In this document: piece after piece, positions 48,536 through 60,700 of the stretch | Numbering within the stretch: the stretch's first letter is position 1 | Layout: each line of letters starts with the position of its first letter | Source: Rhynochetos jubatus | Lineage: Eukaryota > Chordata > Aves > Eurypygiformes > Rhynochetidae | Assembly (NCBI GenBank): GCA_027574665.1 | Contig: CM050648.1 | Location: 138,136,175 to 138,200,174 of the forward strand | Reading direction: 5' to 3' | Length of the DNA stretch: 64,000 bases | Translations under genes and position numbers: made by a program | The notes under the pieces: generated by a model | What the model was told of the DNA's origin: nothing | The model's database searches: none | The model's input: the letters and a program-made list of their open reading frames with translations, nothing else

Positions 48536-51500
48536 AGCACAGGTAAATTTTTTCAATATTTTGGCTATAAAACTTTTCAGAGGAAATTATGAATTTGAAA
48601 AGGGAAAAGGTGGAGTGTCAACAACATTGGTTATATATTTGGGAACACAACAGTAGGAGGGATCATTAGTGCTGTTGATTTATGTTGGTTTCTTTCATTC
48701 ATTCTTGTTGAAATAAATAATTTTTGGCACAAAAGAAAAATGTCTACCACTCAGAAAGTATCTGTCAGATTGTGAGGGTATTTTTAGTCTAGTTTTTTTA
48801 GTCAGGACCAGATTTAAAGCCCATAGCTGGATTTTGCAAGCAGGCTTCTGCCCAGCAATGGAGATTCTTTTTTCCCTGAAATTCTGAAAATGTCCTTTGA
48901 AGGAAATTACAAGATCTGTGGTTTTGCTTTGGCTTTTTTGAGAAATTTTGCCATTGACAACAAAACCAAAGAAGAATGACTCTTACAAGGATTTAGCTGG
49001 GTTGGCTAGGTAGGGATCCCCAGAGCAGCCTCTAATTCTGCAGAGCAACATCATTATGCAGCAGATGATAATCCAGCCAGAAGTTATTAATATTTAAGGA
49101 TATAGGTAGAGACTGAGGTAAGTCTTTTATTGGTATTTACAACAATGTAAATGTCAAGAGATCCCCAAAAGCAGTCTGTTTAATACCTCCCAGCATCAGG
49201 CACAGTATCATCACACAGTGCAAGATATTCCCTAGAGTGAAGAGCTTCCTCCTACATCCCAAAAGGCTGACATAACACATAAATAACATGGTAAAGTGAT
49301 AGCCAGAGCAGGGATTGAACCCCAGCCTCAAGAACCCCTTGTCAATCAGACAAGACTTTGCTGCCTACAAGTAACCTGCGGAAGATTGCGAATCCAGTCT
49401 CATACAGGGAAAGCTCCATGTAGAAAAAGACAATATTGTCAGGGCACCATTATTAGCAGTCTCAGAAGGCCAAAGGGTTAGTCTTACTCACCTGCTTGTT
49501 ACTCCCCCAGAAGACAAAGAAGTGCCTCATCATTACTCATCACCCCATCCAGCCAAGCTAGTTTCAATTTCATGCATCACCCATTTTCCTTAAAGCAAAG
49601 ATAAAATCTTGTTGATTTTTTTTTTTTCCCCTTCAAGAATATCTGGGAATAATGCTTAACCAGGGCTTCTTTAATTTCAGAAATTGGTTACTTGGAGTGA
49701 ATTTCAGTTCGCTCAGTCTAGGGGAAAATCCATGAGCAGGAGAAACGAGTTTTCTGAATGGCAAGAACAAAAATAAAACCTCCTTTATAAAATAATGCAA
49801 ATGGTCAGATTTTAATCAGAACAAAACAGAGGAGGAAAGTGGTATCAGAGTGCCTTTGTGTCACTCAGGTTGGTCAGAGGGTACCTGAGGATGTTCTGCC
49901 TACAATTTCTTATCAAGGCATAAATTCTCCTCTGATACTTTCTTTCATCTGCCCATTTTTCTTCCCTTTGATAGACATAATGGGGTACTTTGTGGTAGGA
50001 GGAAGACTTGTGCCACTTGTCTGATACAGCCCTCGTGGAGCAAAGGCATTTGCTGGGGAGAAATTTATGAACTTCCTTGAACCACAGCTCCAGGATCAAG
50101 TTTTCTTGCCTCTGAAGTCTTTAGGGGGAAGTTGAGATATTGGGCCTCAGTCTTGCCACAAAAAGCAATACCTTTGGAGCTTCATTTCAGTAAAGAGGTG
50201 CGAAAGAAGGTAAAAAGAGGAGACACCAGATTATTAAATGTAGGTTGTGAAGTTGCAAAATAAGAATGAGAAACTGCAGGAGTTGCTGAACTTTCAGTAT
50301 TCCTATTCAGCAGAAATTATACAGTGACTTAAGTGATTAGCTGTAAAAATAAACGTTCACTACAGAGCCAGGGGAGGTAAAGGAAGTCACCCCAAAACCA
50401 GAGTAAAGGAAGAACAAACCAAACAATATTGTTACGGTAAGAATATGTAAAGCTCTCTGGTTTAGACCTAAAATAGGCAGTTAAACATAACAATGTCACC
50501 ATTGTATGTATTTCTGCTGTAAATCATTTCAACATCAATAAGCGAGAAAGCAGCTGACAAAGGATACATTATTTTTAAACCAGTAATTGCTGCCCAGTAG
50601 TGGAAGCTGGAGAATGTCAGAAAGTTACTTTTTCATAAGTATAAGCTGTACACCTTAGACAGTAATTTCATTTCCATGAACGATTAGGAGATTTTATTAA
50701 AAATACATTAATTTTTAAAATGGGATATTAGAAGTTAATAGCACGGCACAGACAACAGCATTTATTGGGGGAAAGGAAGGGCAGACATGCAGAGAAAATA
50801 GCTATTGGAGACACAGAAATTCAAAGAGGAATGAATATGCCTTTTTATCTGGCTTAACATCATCTCTCATTAGGAGAGGGTTTTTTCATTGACATCTTAG
50901 TTCTTACCCTATTTTGCTACCACATCTGCCTCTTCTGCCCAGACTATGATGGCAGCTACAAGGCAGACTTCAAAAAGAATCCTGCAGACTTCAGGAACTG
51001 ATCCAAGATGAGGGAATGGAGATTGTCTGCTCTGCTGGGGTCTGTAGCGCTCTGCTAGGCACAGGCTCAGCAGCACAGAAAACGTTCCTCTCTCAGGTTT
51101 AAAATTTCCAACAAATTACTTAATCAGCTGAATAAAACAAATTGATTTTGAGAAATCAGAAGGATCTCTCTTGGAATTTTTCTCTGTCAACTGCTACAGT
51201 CGAGTCTGTTGGAGATCCATTTCCTTTATGAAGTCTCAGTATTTTCCGAGAATGAGGAACTAGTCAAAAGGAGAAATTACCCTGGTTAACTGGAGGAGAT
51301 CGCCAAGATGTCTTGTGACACAGAGCCATCCAGGTTGGAGTCGAAGCCTGAATCTGTCTTCACTGACACTAGCCCCTGGGCTTTCAAGGTCTGAGCCCTT
51401 TGAAGTGTCTCTGCTTTCCCTCCTACTGCCCTTTCCCCCCACACCAGCCCCTCACCTCTTTCTCATTTTTTTCCCACTCACTCTCCACAGGGCACCCACC

Positions 51501-54500
51501 CCTTAATACCCTCCCAAAATGCCATCTGTTCAGAGATCAACTCCAAAAGCATCAGTGATTGCTGTGGGGAAAGGAGTCATAAAAGCATGACTGCCTGATA
51601 AATGAAAACACCAGTGTGTGTAAGGAGGTGGTCTGGGACCCTTCCAGCTGCACATGGTGGAGGCATGTCTGGCACCTCGCAGCAGCTTTCCCTACCTCTG
51701 ACGGGCACATAAGTCTGCTAGAAGTTGCTTACCTCGGGAAAAAAGTCAGAGAAATGCAAAGAAGCTGTGGTGTGTTAGGGAAAGGAGACTTCAGCACAGT
51801 TAGGAATGGCGTAGTGTTTCCACACTACCTGCATGCTGAAAGAAGTCTGATAAGTTCGGTAAGTAGTAAAAAGAAGAGTCCTTTTTTGCAAAATTAGAGG
51901 GAGGCGGCATTTTTGGTACTTCCTTCTTCCCACAAGGAATTCTCTGTGGGTGTGGGATTTCTATTACCCACTACTGAACTCCAGCAAAAAAGATTCTCCT
52001 TTCCTCCTGGAGAGCTGAGATTTATGGAGAGGCAGGCACACATGGTAAGTTGCTATTGCTTTAGTGGCCAGGCATAGCTTTATAACATTTTCAGTATGAC
52101 ATAGGAACACCACTGTTATTTTTATGTATTGGTAGTAGCACCTAACCTCCCAGAACACTGACAGTACCCCACTACTGTGACTCTGTGCGTGCACCTAAAA
52201 TCAGGGCTCTTGTCACTGCAGGACTTGGACTCTGCGCACCCTGGATTTCACTGATTAAACTTGTGCCTGTGCTACAGTTAGCGCATGAGGGGCCAGTGCG
52301 TTGTCTGCTGCTGTTATTTCATTCCTTACAACTCGTACTACTACTGGTCTGACTGTAGGGAACCAGAGAGGATTAAGAGGTGCAGTGGAGGAAGAGTCAT
52401 TTCTGCGGGATATGGATCTGACAACCCATTCTGCTCATCTCCTATGGTAGGGCAAAGGGAGGATTAAAAAATAAATCTCCTTGCCGTTTTTAAAACAAGG
52501 AAGGAATAATCTCAACAGTGGGTGGCATTTACTCCTTCAAAAGTCCCAGGTTTGCTAGGCTGAAGGTGTCAGGGAAGACTGATGAAATCTCAGTCATGTG
52601 CCAGGGCCCAGCTGCACTCAGTAAATCGTTATTATCTAACGACTATCAGGTAGCCTATGTGAAGTGAGTTGGCTTCTTCCAGGCTCCCAGTGGGTAAATG
52701 TTCACCCTACAAAACTGCCAGTTTAATTGGTGTTAATTGTCAGTGTCAGGGGAGGCTGCGAGGTGCTTACCGCATGTCAGGGTTGGAGCACGTGGGCAGA
52801 GAATCATAGCAAATGCTCTGCGCCCTGTGGGCAGATACCGAGTGCACAAACCTGAGCTATCAGTCCACGGGTGGTCACTTCTACGACAAATGAGTAAATA
52901 AATAAAATAAAGAACAAAAAGTTCAAAGTCTCAGGCTGCATGTGAGCTGTAGACAGGTCTGTAATGGCTGAAGTGTTTCACCAAAACCATTGCTTTATGA
53001 GTGCACTGGAGATGCTGTTGAATTAAACGATACCATGGAAAACCGAAGTGTTTTTGACGAAGGTGGAAGCTTCTTCCAGTATTTTGGAAAAGACACATAT
53101 TATAAAAACAGGCTTGGAATAGCTTCCTGTGAGCAGAAGCATTTTTCCCATCACTTCTTCCCATCCGTTTTGCAATACAAGGCAATGCTACAAGAAGCTC
53201 TGACCCGCTAAGGCTGGGAGGATGCTTAGTATGAGTGACATGAAATAAATAGAAGACAAATAGAAAACTCACTTGGGATATAACATTAAGCAAGGACCAC
53301 TGAACACAGAGTGAGATAGCCTGCCAGGCACAAAACTCCCTCATTCTCTCCTGCTGAACGGACAAAGGGGACAATATCTGCAGCCGTTCTATATGGTTAC
53401 GGTGTGGGGTGTTCAGCTCGCTTTTGCCCTGATCAAACTTCAGCTGCTGTGCGAGTATACCCCAAACCTGACATACAGTATCCAGGGAAGTTAGAGATGC
53501 CCTTTTCTGACAGAGCTGACCCTGCCTTACTGAGGGTATACCATATGTAGTTTGCCAGGCCCTGGTCCCATTCAGTCCCTGCATCAACACCTGGGTCTGT
53601 CAGGGGTGTCAGTATGTCAGGAAGGGGTTTCTTTCATAAAGGTGTTAAATTATCATCAGTTTAGAAAGATATTAAAGTCATTATCAGGTTGCAGATGACT
53701 ACTATCAGCATACAATAAAGGTGCATAATGACATCCTAGGGCAAGATAGAACTTCGCTCTCTCCAATAAATAATGCAATTTAATTTTACAGGTTTCCCCC
53801 ACCCGCCTTCGGTCACATGTCTTGCTGTGCAGAGCATTTTGGAGATGGCTTATACAACTGTGTGAAAATGGTTCTCCAACGGCAGAGGCAGGAACATGGC
53901 TTTTCCACAGTGGGCACCACATGGCCACGTTCTACTGCTGGGTTAGGGAAAGAGCATTGCAGATTTGCCTGTCTGTGCTCTAACCTAGGCTTGACATCTG
54001 CTACAACATTTGAAATCCATGAGAGTAGTAGGCTACTTAGTCCTAAAAGGTTATGGGATGCCAGCTGGCATCATAAAACTGCTCCTTACCAGCCTGACAG
54101 CAAAATCATCTGGCTCTCATTTATGTTGATTGGGGCTCTTTTTTGCTAATAAGAACAAGACTTCATATCAAGTGTGATCCTAATGGTGCACAAATTCTTT
54201 CTGTTTGCTACTTCCACAGCTAATGTGCTCTGTGTTCTGGTCAGAAAGAAAAGCAAGGGCAGACACAGGTTTATCCCTCCTCCCCCTGCTCTCAGCTCTA
54301 TGCCCTTCACACATAAGGCTTTGTCTTTGTAAACTAAGCCGTAAGAAGCAGAACTGATAAAATATTCAGCAGGATTTTCAGTGACCTCTGCTGTAAGACT
54401 CCCCTCCATTAAGGTACCACAGGCTCAGAAGGGCATAGTGAAAGAAAAATCAGCCTTAACGATCAGCTTTTCTGATCAGTCAAATAAACGTAATTAGTTA

Positions 54501-55344
54501 ATGCCACTTTATATGGAGAAATGTTCCCATCTATACAAATAGAGCCTTTAGATGTCCTGGCCTCTCCATTCGCAGTCCTGGAAGAATGAGAAAGTGCATA
54601 GGACTTTACCACCCCTTCTTTTGCAACTGCTGAGGAGCAATCGGAAATATAGTTAAGGACCCAAGCCAACACATCGGGCTTTAAGAAGGATCAGGACAAC
54701 AAGGAAAAAAAAAATGCTGCAAAAACCAGCATTGTTTCCTGACTGCTGGATTAAACCATTGCAGCAATAGATATGGTGTTGATTTTGTTTGCTTGTTTAT
54801 TTTGGTAGGCTTAAAAAACATTTTCTTCCTCTTTTGTCAGAGAGAGCAGCTTTGTCTTGTCTCACAACATTCAGCTGGAGAACATGCAAAACTTTAGTTG
54901 TATATGGCTACAGTTTGTTACCTTCTGGGAAGGCTTTGGACTTTTTTTTTTTTCTGCCAATGGCTGCTACAAGACACACAACAGCTTGTACCTGTCAGCA
55001 AAACCAGTCCTTTTTCTTAACTGCCCTGCTGCTCAACACTCTTATTTCACAGTGTCAGGCACTGTGAGCACTTTAATCTGTTAAAAGGGCTCTTTTTTCC
55101 TTTTAACACTGAACCCATGTTTTATTTATCAGTCTTTGATTTAGAAATGCTTAGAAGGCATAACACGTTTTCTAAGATGGATGACTTCTCCGTGGCTTTT
55201 GTGCGTGCGTGTGTGTGTGCATAGGTGTTGTCGTTGTTGCTGGAAGTCCAAAGGAAAGCATCTTTATAAGGAAACGCTCCCTGGCAAGTAGTCCAGGAGA
55301 ACTGCTGTAACAACAGCTCTCTGAGCACGGAGACCTATAACGCT
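48536..55344. other. Long unique stretch, no gene seen
   Basis: The longest open frame in the window (219 codons, minus, 52931-53590) lies here and shows no domain or codon signature. A roughly 80-base pyrimidine tract ending in an acceptor-like CACAG is at 51405-51490. A GT/GC microsatellite of about 20 bases is at 55201-55220. Nothing else can be named. Confidence 0.5.
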
Positions 55345-55415
55345 GTTCTGTAAAGGGCCAGCTCCAGCTCTCATTGAAGTCAATGGGAGTCTTTGCCTTG
55401 GCTTTAGCGGGCTTT
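55345..55415. repeat. Possible ancient amniote repeat fragment
   Basis: 'gggccagctccagctctcat' followed by 'tgaagtcaatgggagtcttt' matches a dispersed sauropsid motif (CCATTGAAGTCAATGGGAGTCTTT). It shares its core with the fragment at 33205. Confidence 0.5.
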
Positions 55416-57420
55416 TGCTCATGTTCTGCTGAAAGAGAGAGAAACAGTGTTGAATAAAGGGAGGTGTAAAAACTGCGTTCTGTTTCTGAGATGCTTTAAA
55501 GTGATGAAAATAGGTAGATTTATCATCTCCAGCTGATAGTATAAAACTCAGTCAGGGGTTATAGAAAGTTAATTTCCTAGCTAGATAAATAAAATCCCTC
55601 TCACCACCCCACCATGGTCAGTGTTTCTTTGAGGGAACCATATTCCAACCCTACAAGCTGCCCGTATCCTCCAACCTGCCTGTCGAAAGAGTGAGCTTCT
55701 CGCAGCCTTCCCACTGCACTGTGTGAGCAGTATGGCAGTCAAGAGAAACCTGGGAAACCCCATCTCCCCATATGCAAACCAGAGAGCTTCATGCCATGCG
55801 TCACAGCAAAAGACGCCGCTGGCCACACAAATTACTCAGCATATGCACCGAGGGCAGCCAAAACCATCTGTTTCACTCACCAAGAGGCTGAGAGTGCAGT
55901 TTGCAACTCGTACAGGTTGCTGTTACAGAAAAAGAGAGCCTTTAACACCACTCAGTCACACGCATGTGCCCAGGGCAGATCCAAGACCACTCCAACCTGC
56001 CCAATGTTCAGAGCACGTATGTGTTATAAGGGACACACATCCATATGTGCGTTCACGTATGTGATGTCTGTACTCCAAGTACCCACACCCCACAGTGGAG
56101 ACTTCCCTAGCTTTGCCATACTTTGAACATTAAACTAGTGTTTAATTAGGGGTGTGTTAAATACAGTGTGGCAAGGGGAAAATACATGCTTCTTCAGAAA
56201 CTGGGGGGAGAGGACATCTGCCCCACCAGAGGCTGGCTCTGCCACAAGGAAATCCAGTGTCGAGGCTGCCCCTGGGGTCATGGAGGACAACAGCTTCTCC
56301 AGAGGGCAGCTGGGAGTAGGAGGTGAATTTTGATGCTGACAGCAGGTGAGGAGGTCCCTGTGGTAGTGGCAATTGGGTAGCGTAACCATCCTTTTACACC
56401 TTCTCCTCTTGGTGTGGCCAGCCAGGATCCCACCTCTGCAGACAGAAGGACTATTATTGTGTTGCTCTGGGCTTTTCCATCTACGAGTAAGCTCTGGGCT
56501 GACCAGCCCTTAAGCAGAAGGGCTCGAAAGTCCAGCACCACTTTCTGGCCACTTTGAGCCAACTCTGTGGCCTGATTTAGACTGCCTGATTACACAGGAC
56601 AAAAGTCAGTTCAGGAGTAGATCTCGCTGGAAGGAAGGGGGGTTAGGGAGCATCTCCTGCCGTACAAAGGGTGCTTAGAAGCACTCCAGCCATGTTATCT
56701 GTGAGCTCATCCCCTTTTTTCCAGTCTAACAAAACTCCCTCACCACACAAATGAAGCTCACTGATGTGTGAACAAATCCCAGGATTATCTGATCATGGAG
56801 AAGAAAAATCAAGGGATATTGTTTAAGTGCTAGGTATAAAACAATACTGGTAGGAGTGAGATTCTTGTTACTGATGTGGTAAATGTACTGCAGGGAAATT
56901 GACAAGCCATTTCACTTGCCCTTCAGAAGAAAAACAAGGCCAGGTCATGCCCACCACTGTGCCCCAGTTAATAAAACCAGGCTATTTTAAATATCCAAGA
57001 GGAAAATTGCTGTGATATCCACCGTTTCCTTGTATTGTATGTTATTACCACTATCCTTATCTACAACTTTTTTATCTAAGACATTTCTAAAGGCAATGCT
57101 TTTAGGCGTGCATTTAAATGGAAGATCCCTGAGGCTGGGGTGCCACATTGATAGTTCAATAGGCACTCTGTGCTGCCAGCCTGGCAGCTGCCGCAGGGTC
57201 TGTCATATGGTCGTGAGGATGATGAGACGTCTAGACAGCCTTGAAGTCCTGATGGCTATTTGTCTTTCACTTGCATTTCGCCAGAAATGAGTTGTTAATA
57301 TTTGGTTTCTTAAACAGAAGATTCTGTTCCAACCCTCCCTTGATCTGAGCATACTGCACATTGGTCCCATCTCAAGTAACAAAGTGACGTTTTCCCCCCT
57401 GAAAATATGGCTCTTGCTCT
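55416..57420. other. Unique, locally GC-richer sequence, no gene seen
   Basis: 55600-56560 is richer in G+C than the rest of the window, and several overlapping open frames (up to 113 codons) result from that. No domain is visible and no CpG-island pattern is convincing. The block 57060-57290 is reported as a finding. Confidence 0.5.
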
Positions 57421-57540
57421 ACAGAGACACTACATTACGTAATCCCGTCAATCAGCTGCCAATCACTATGGTAACTGGGTGCCAAATACAATATTAATAT
57501 AAGCATTAAATAGCTGCCAAATGGGGCCCTCTCAGTTCTC
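57421..57540. promoter_or_regulatory. Candidate conserved regulatory block
   Basis: A dense cluster of known transcription-factor-like cores lies within about 110 bases. It holds a perfect 10-bp palindrome ATTACGTAAT (57434-57443, containing the PAR bZIP/E4BP4 core TTACGTAA), a TCAATCA-like PBX core, an E-box CAGCTG and GGTAAC (an RFX half-site). Several AATATTAA/TTAA cores follow, then a second AGCTGCCAA. The function is inferred from motif density only. No promoter or gene start is seen next to it. Confidence 0.3.
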
Positions 57541-57760
57541 ACCATCTTAAAATCTTCATCTTCCCTTTCTTCTCTCTTCTTCTCTGCTATTGCTGCGCAG
57601 TTTTCACTTTCTTAACAAGGTCTCTGCAATGAGTCCCTGCTCAGTACTGCAGCTATTGAGATATCAGTGAGGCTGGGAAACAAAGCTGGCTGAAATATAT
57701 ATACTTTTCAAAAGTATATAATGCAGTGCTTTTCAAAGAAATACAAATCAAAGAAATTAT

Positions 57761-57790
57761 TGTTTAGTTTTGTTTTGTTTTGTTTCGTTT
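57761..57790 (+). repeat. (GTTTT)n short tandem repeat
   Basis: About six units of gtttt with minor variation ('gtttagttttgttttgtttt', then 'gtttcgtttg'). No flanking SINE or LINE is recognisable, so it is treated as an independent microsatellite. Confidence 0.85.
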
Positions 57791-60700
57791 GGAGTCTTTT
57801 GTTTCAGTCTCCATTTGCATGAGCACGCCATGGTTGCTTTCCATGTTCTCTGACCAGCCAACAACACAAGGACAAGGTCAGACCAGGGATCCTCTAACCC
57901 ATTATTCTTCCTACAACAGCAGCAGACAATTAAGGAAAAACTATAGGAAACAGAGGAAATACAGGAATTCTTCCAGCAAACTGTAGCTCAGGTACTTCCT
58001 GAGCTGGAGGTAACATCTGGAATATTGTGATTATCCCTGATAGACCTCCTACATCAAATTTGTTGATCCCAGTTTGAAGTTGTGTACTTTTGGCTTTCAC
58101 AACATCCTGTGTCAAAAAGTTCCCCTGTCTAATTAGTGCAGGGTGTGAAAAGTGCATCTTTATGTTTGTGCTAACCCTACTCTTTGGGAATTCCACTGAC
58201 AGCCTCCTTGAGTGGATGATGTATATGTATATGATGAAAAGTAGTTTAATTCTCTGTTTCTCTTTCATAATTCATGGGTCTAGCACCTGTTGTTTCTGTT
58301 ATCAAAAAACATGGAAATGTTTTTTTTTCCCTGTTGGTTTCCACACTCTACAGGTTGAAAACATTGACACGTTTCCATATTCAAAAGATTATAAATAACA
58401 TTCTTGGAAAATTCTTCCCATGATGTTTTGATCCCAGACAAAACAGAGGAGGAATGAGACTTACCCCTTCATGGGAAATTCTGTCATTTTGACTTCTTTT
58501 TCAGTTTCAAACAGAACAGGTATAAATTTTGCAAAAATTAGAGACAAAGTCACTTTGGAGAGCTGAGAGGATTGTGTTCCAAGTAAGCAAATGTGCCGAA
58601 TTGCCTAAAAGTTGAAAAACAAAATCTGCATTTCAGCAGCCATCTCAGTGAAAAACAGGGGGAAAAAAGCCCCACCATGCCTTTATGCCAAATGCTACAC
58701 TGTGAAATTTGGTGTTTTGACAACATCAAACATTTTGGGATTTTTGCCCCTGAACTGAAATTTCATCCACTCCAAATAAAAATCAAGCAACTTTCTCAAA
58801 ATATATCAATTCTGAAGGAAACCATGCTGGTAAATTGTTCTCAGAAGGTGCTTCACTTTGCATAGGTTGATCTCAGGAAGAGCAAAGTGACCAGGATTAT
58901 GTCTGTTACACTTACATGTTGAAAAGCGTTGGTTTTACAAGCTGGGTCTTAGCTTTGTCATAACCTCCTGCTGCAACAGAGCCAGCTTTTGCTGTGGCTG
59001 GCATTTGCAGGGACCCTGTGTCTGGGGGGCTGCCATGCCACGGCATCTCCCTCGCTCAGTGCCAACTTGGACCTGTCACCACGTCCCCTCAGACACCCCA
59101 GCCAGCTGTGAGGGACTGGTGTCATCTTGAAATCAGGTGTCTGGGTGCTCCCCGAAGCCGGGAGCCACAGGTACAATGTGACTGGGAGAAGGGGGTGGCA
59201 TTCTGCAATGAAATAGGATTTACAGGGCCGCAGAGGCTGGCCTTCTCTGTGCCCTAGCAGTTGGACCACAGTCATGAGCAGGCATGATGCCATCTTGACA
59301 GGTGGACTTAAGTGTAGGTAGCCAAAAGGTCACATATGTATGTAAAAGACATTTGTTGAAAGCAGATGCTCTGAGCCAGGAATAAGAAATAGTCTGGAGC
59401 TCCCACACATCATTAATGCAGCATCATCCCCACCACTGGATTAACAACAAAAATAAACATGGGAGCTTTGGGCTGCGGTAGGTGACATACAGCTTTCTTG
59501 ATTATGTGCCACGCTTTAAATTTATTTATTTTTTTTTATTCCTTATTGTCTTTTCTCTATGGAATGGGCAAAAAGGGGCTTCCCAGACGTGGTAATGTAT
59601 TTTGAGAGTTTCGTGTATCATTAGGGTAGGGAAAAAAAACCCACTACAGCCCAAATGTGCTTCACAGCTTTGCATGTGGATCAGAATACAGATTAATATG
59701 ATATTAACGTAATGCAATTAAGAAAAAGCTGATGTTATTGTTTGAGACAGACATTATTTCCCCATAGAAGAGTAAATCAATTGCAATTATTGCACTTTCT
59801 GTAAGAATTTGCACATTTTACTCTAGGTCAGGTCTATTACTGAAATGAGGTACTACTATATTTTAGCTAGACTGAACAAAGGGCAGAGGCAGTGACAGGT
59901 ACAATATGTAACTAATCACGCTGCATGCGTAACCATTCAAGAGTTAATGAGGGACAAACTATACCTAAATGCTCTCCTGAGTCTTCATATTCTTTAAAAC
60001 TAAACTAAAATAAAAAGAAGCCAGGAAAAAAAAAAAACCCACACACAAAAAAAAAGAGGCCAGCCTCTGCCTGCTTTTCCACTGAAGCAGCCGTAACACA
60101 AATCCTCTTCTGGAGCTATTTATTGCCACCAATTTTTGACATGTTCGCACCATGACCCCTGCACCTGTAATGTGATACACAGGCAAAACAAAGGCATGAA
60201 GGGAAAGGGCTCAGCTTCCTCTCCTTAATTACTTCATGCAAAACAAAAGCTACCTAAGGGGGTTGTTTGGAAGGGGAAACAATACTGAGCACCCTTGTCC
60301 TTACTGTGGACAAATGGTGTGTAAGTAAAATTCCCTGCCTGGAGCAGAGACAGGGGGACACCAGTGTCACCAGCACCCTTCTCCTGTCCACCATGCAGAA
60401 ACAGAAATTCTTTCATTCTATTCGGGCACCAAAAGTCTTCACTTTATGGATGGCTGTTTCAGTGTAAGGGGAGAGAGCTGAGGGCAGCTTTGAGTAGCCA
60501 AGGCCATGGTGGAAACTTGGAGGAGAGACAGAGGGGATGATGCAAAATGGCTGCAAGGCCCCTGTCTCTGGGCCAAAACGTATTTGCAGCTGTCTGGAAG
60601 CCAGGCTGGCCAAGAGAGGGTATATGTCTTGGCTTTGCTCTCTTCATGGCTTTCACAAAAAGAGGTTTTTGGGAGCTGTGGCATGTTTGCTTCCCTGCAA

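Noticed and set aside
49295-49360. tRNA B-box-like text on the minus strand (ggggttcaatccctgctctg).
   Set aside because: No matching A box, acceptor stem or anticodon arm. It may be part of a decayed MIR-type SINE, but the rest does not align well enough to call.
52931-53590. 219-codon open frame on the minus strand, the longest in the window.
   Set aside because: No domain, no repeated family motif, no signal peptide, and no splice or promoter context. It is surrounded by overlapping short frames. One or two chance frames of this size are expected in 64 kb.
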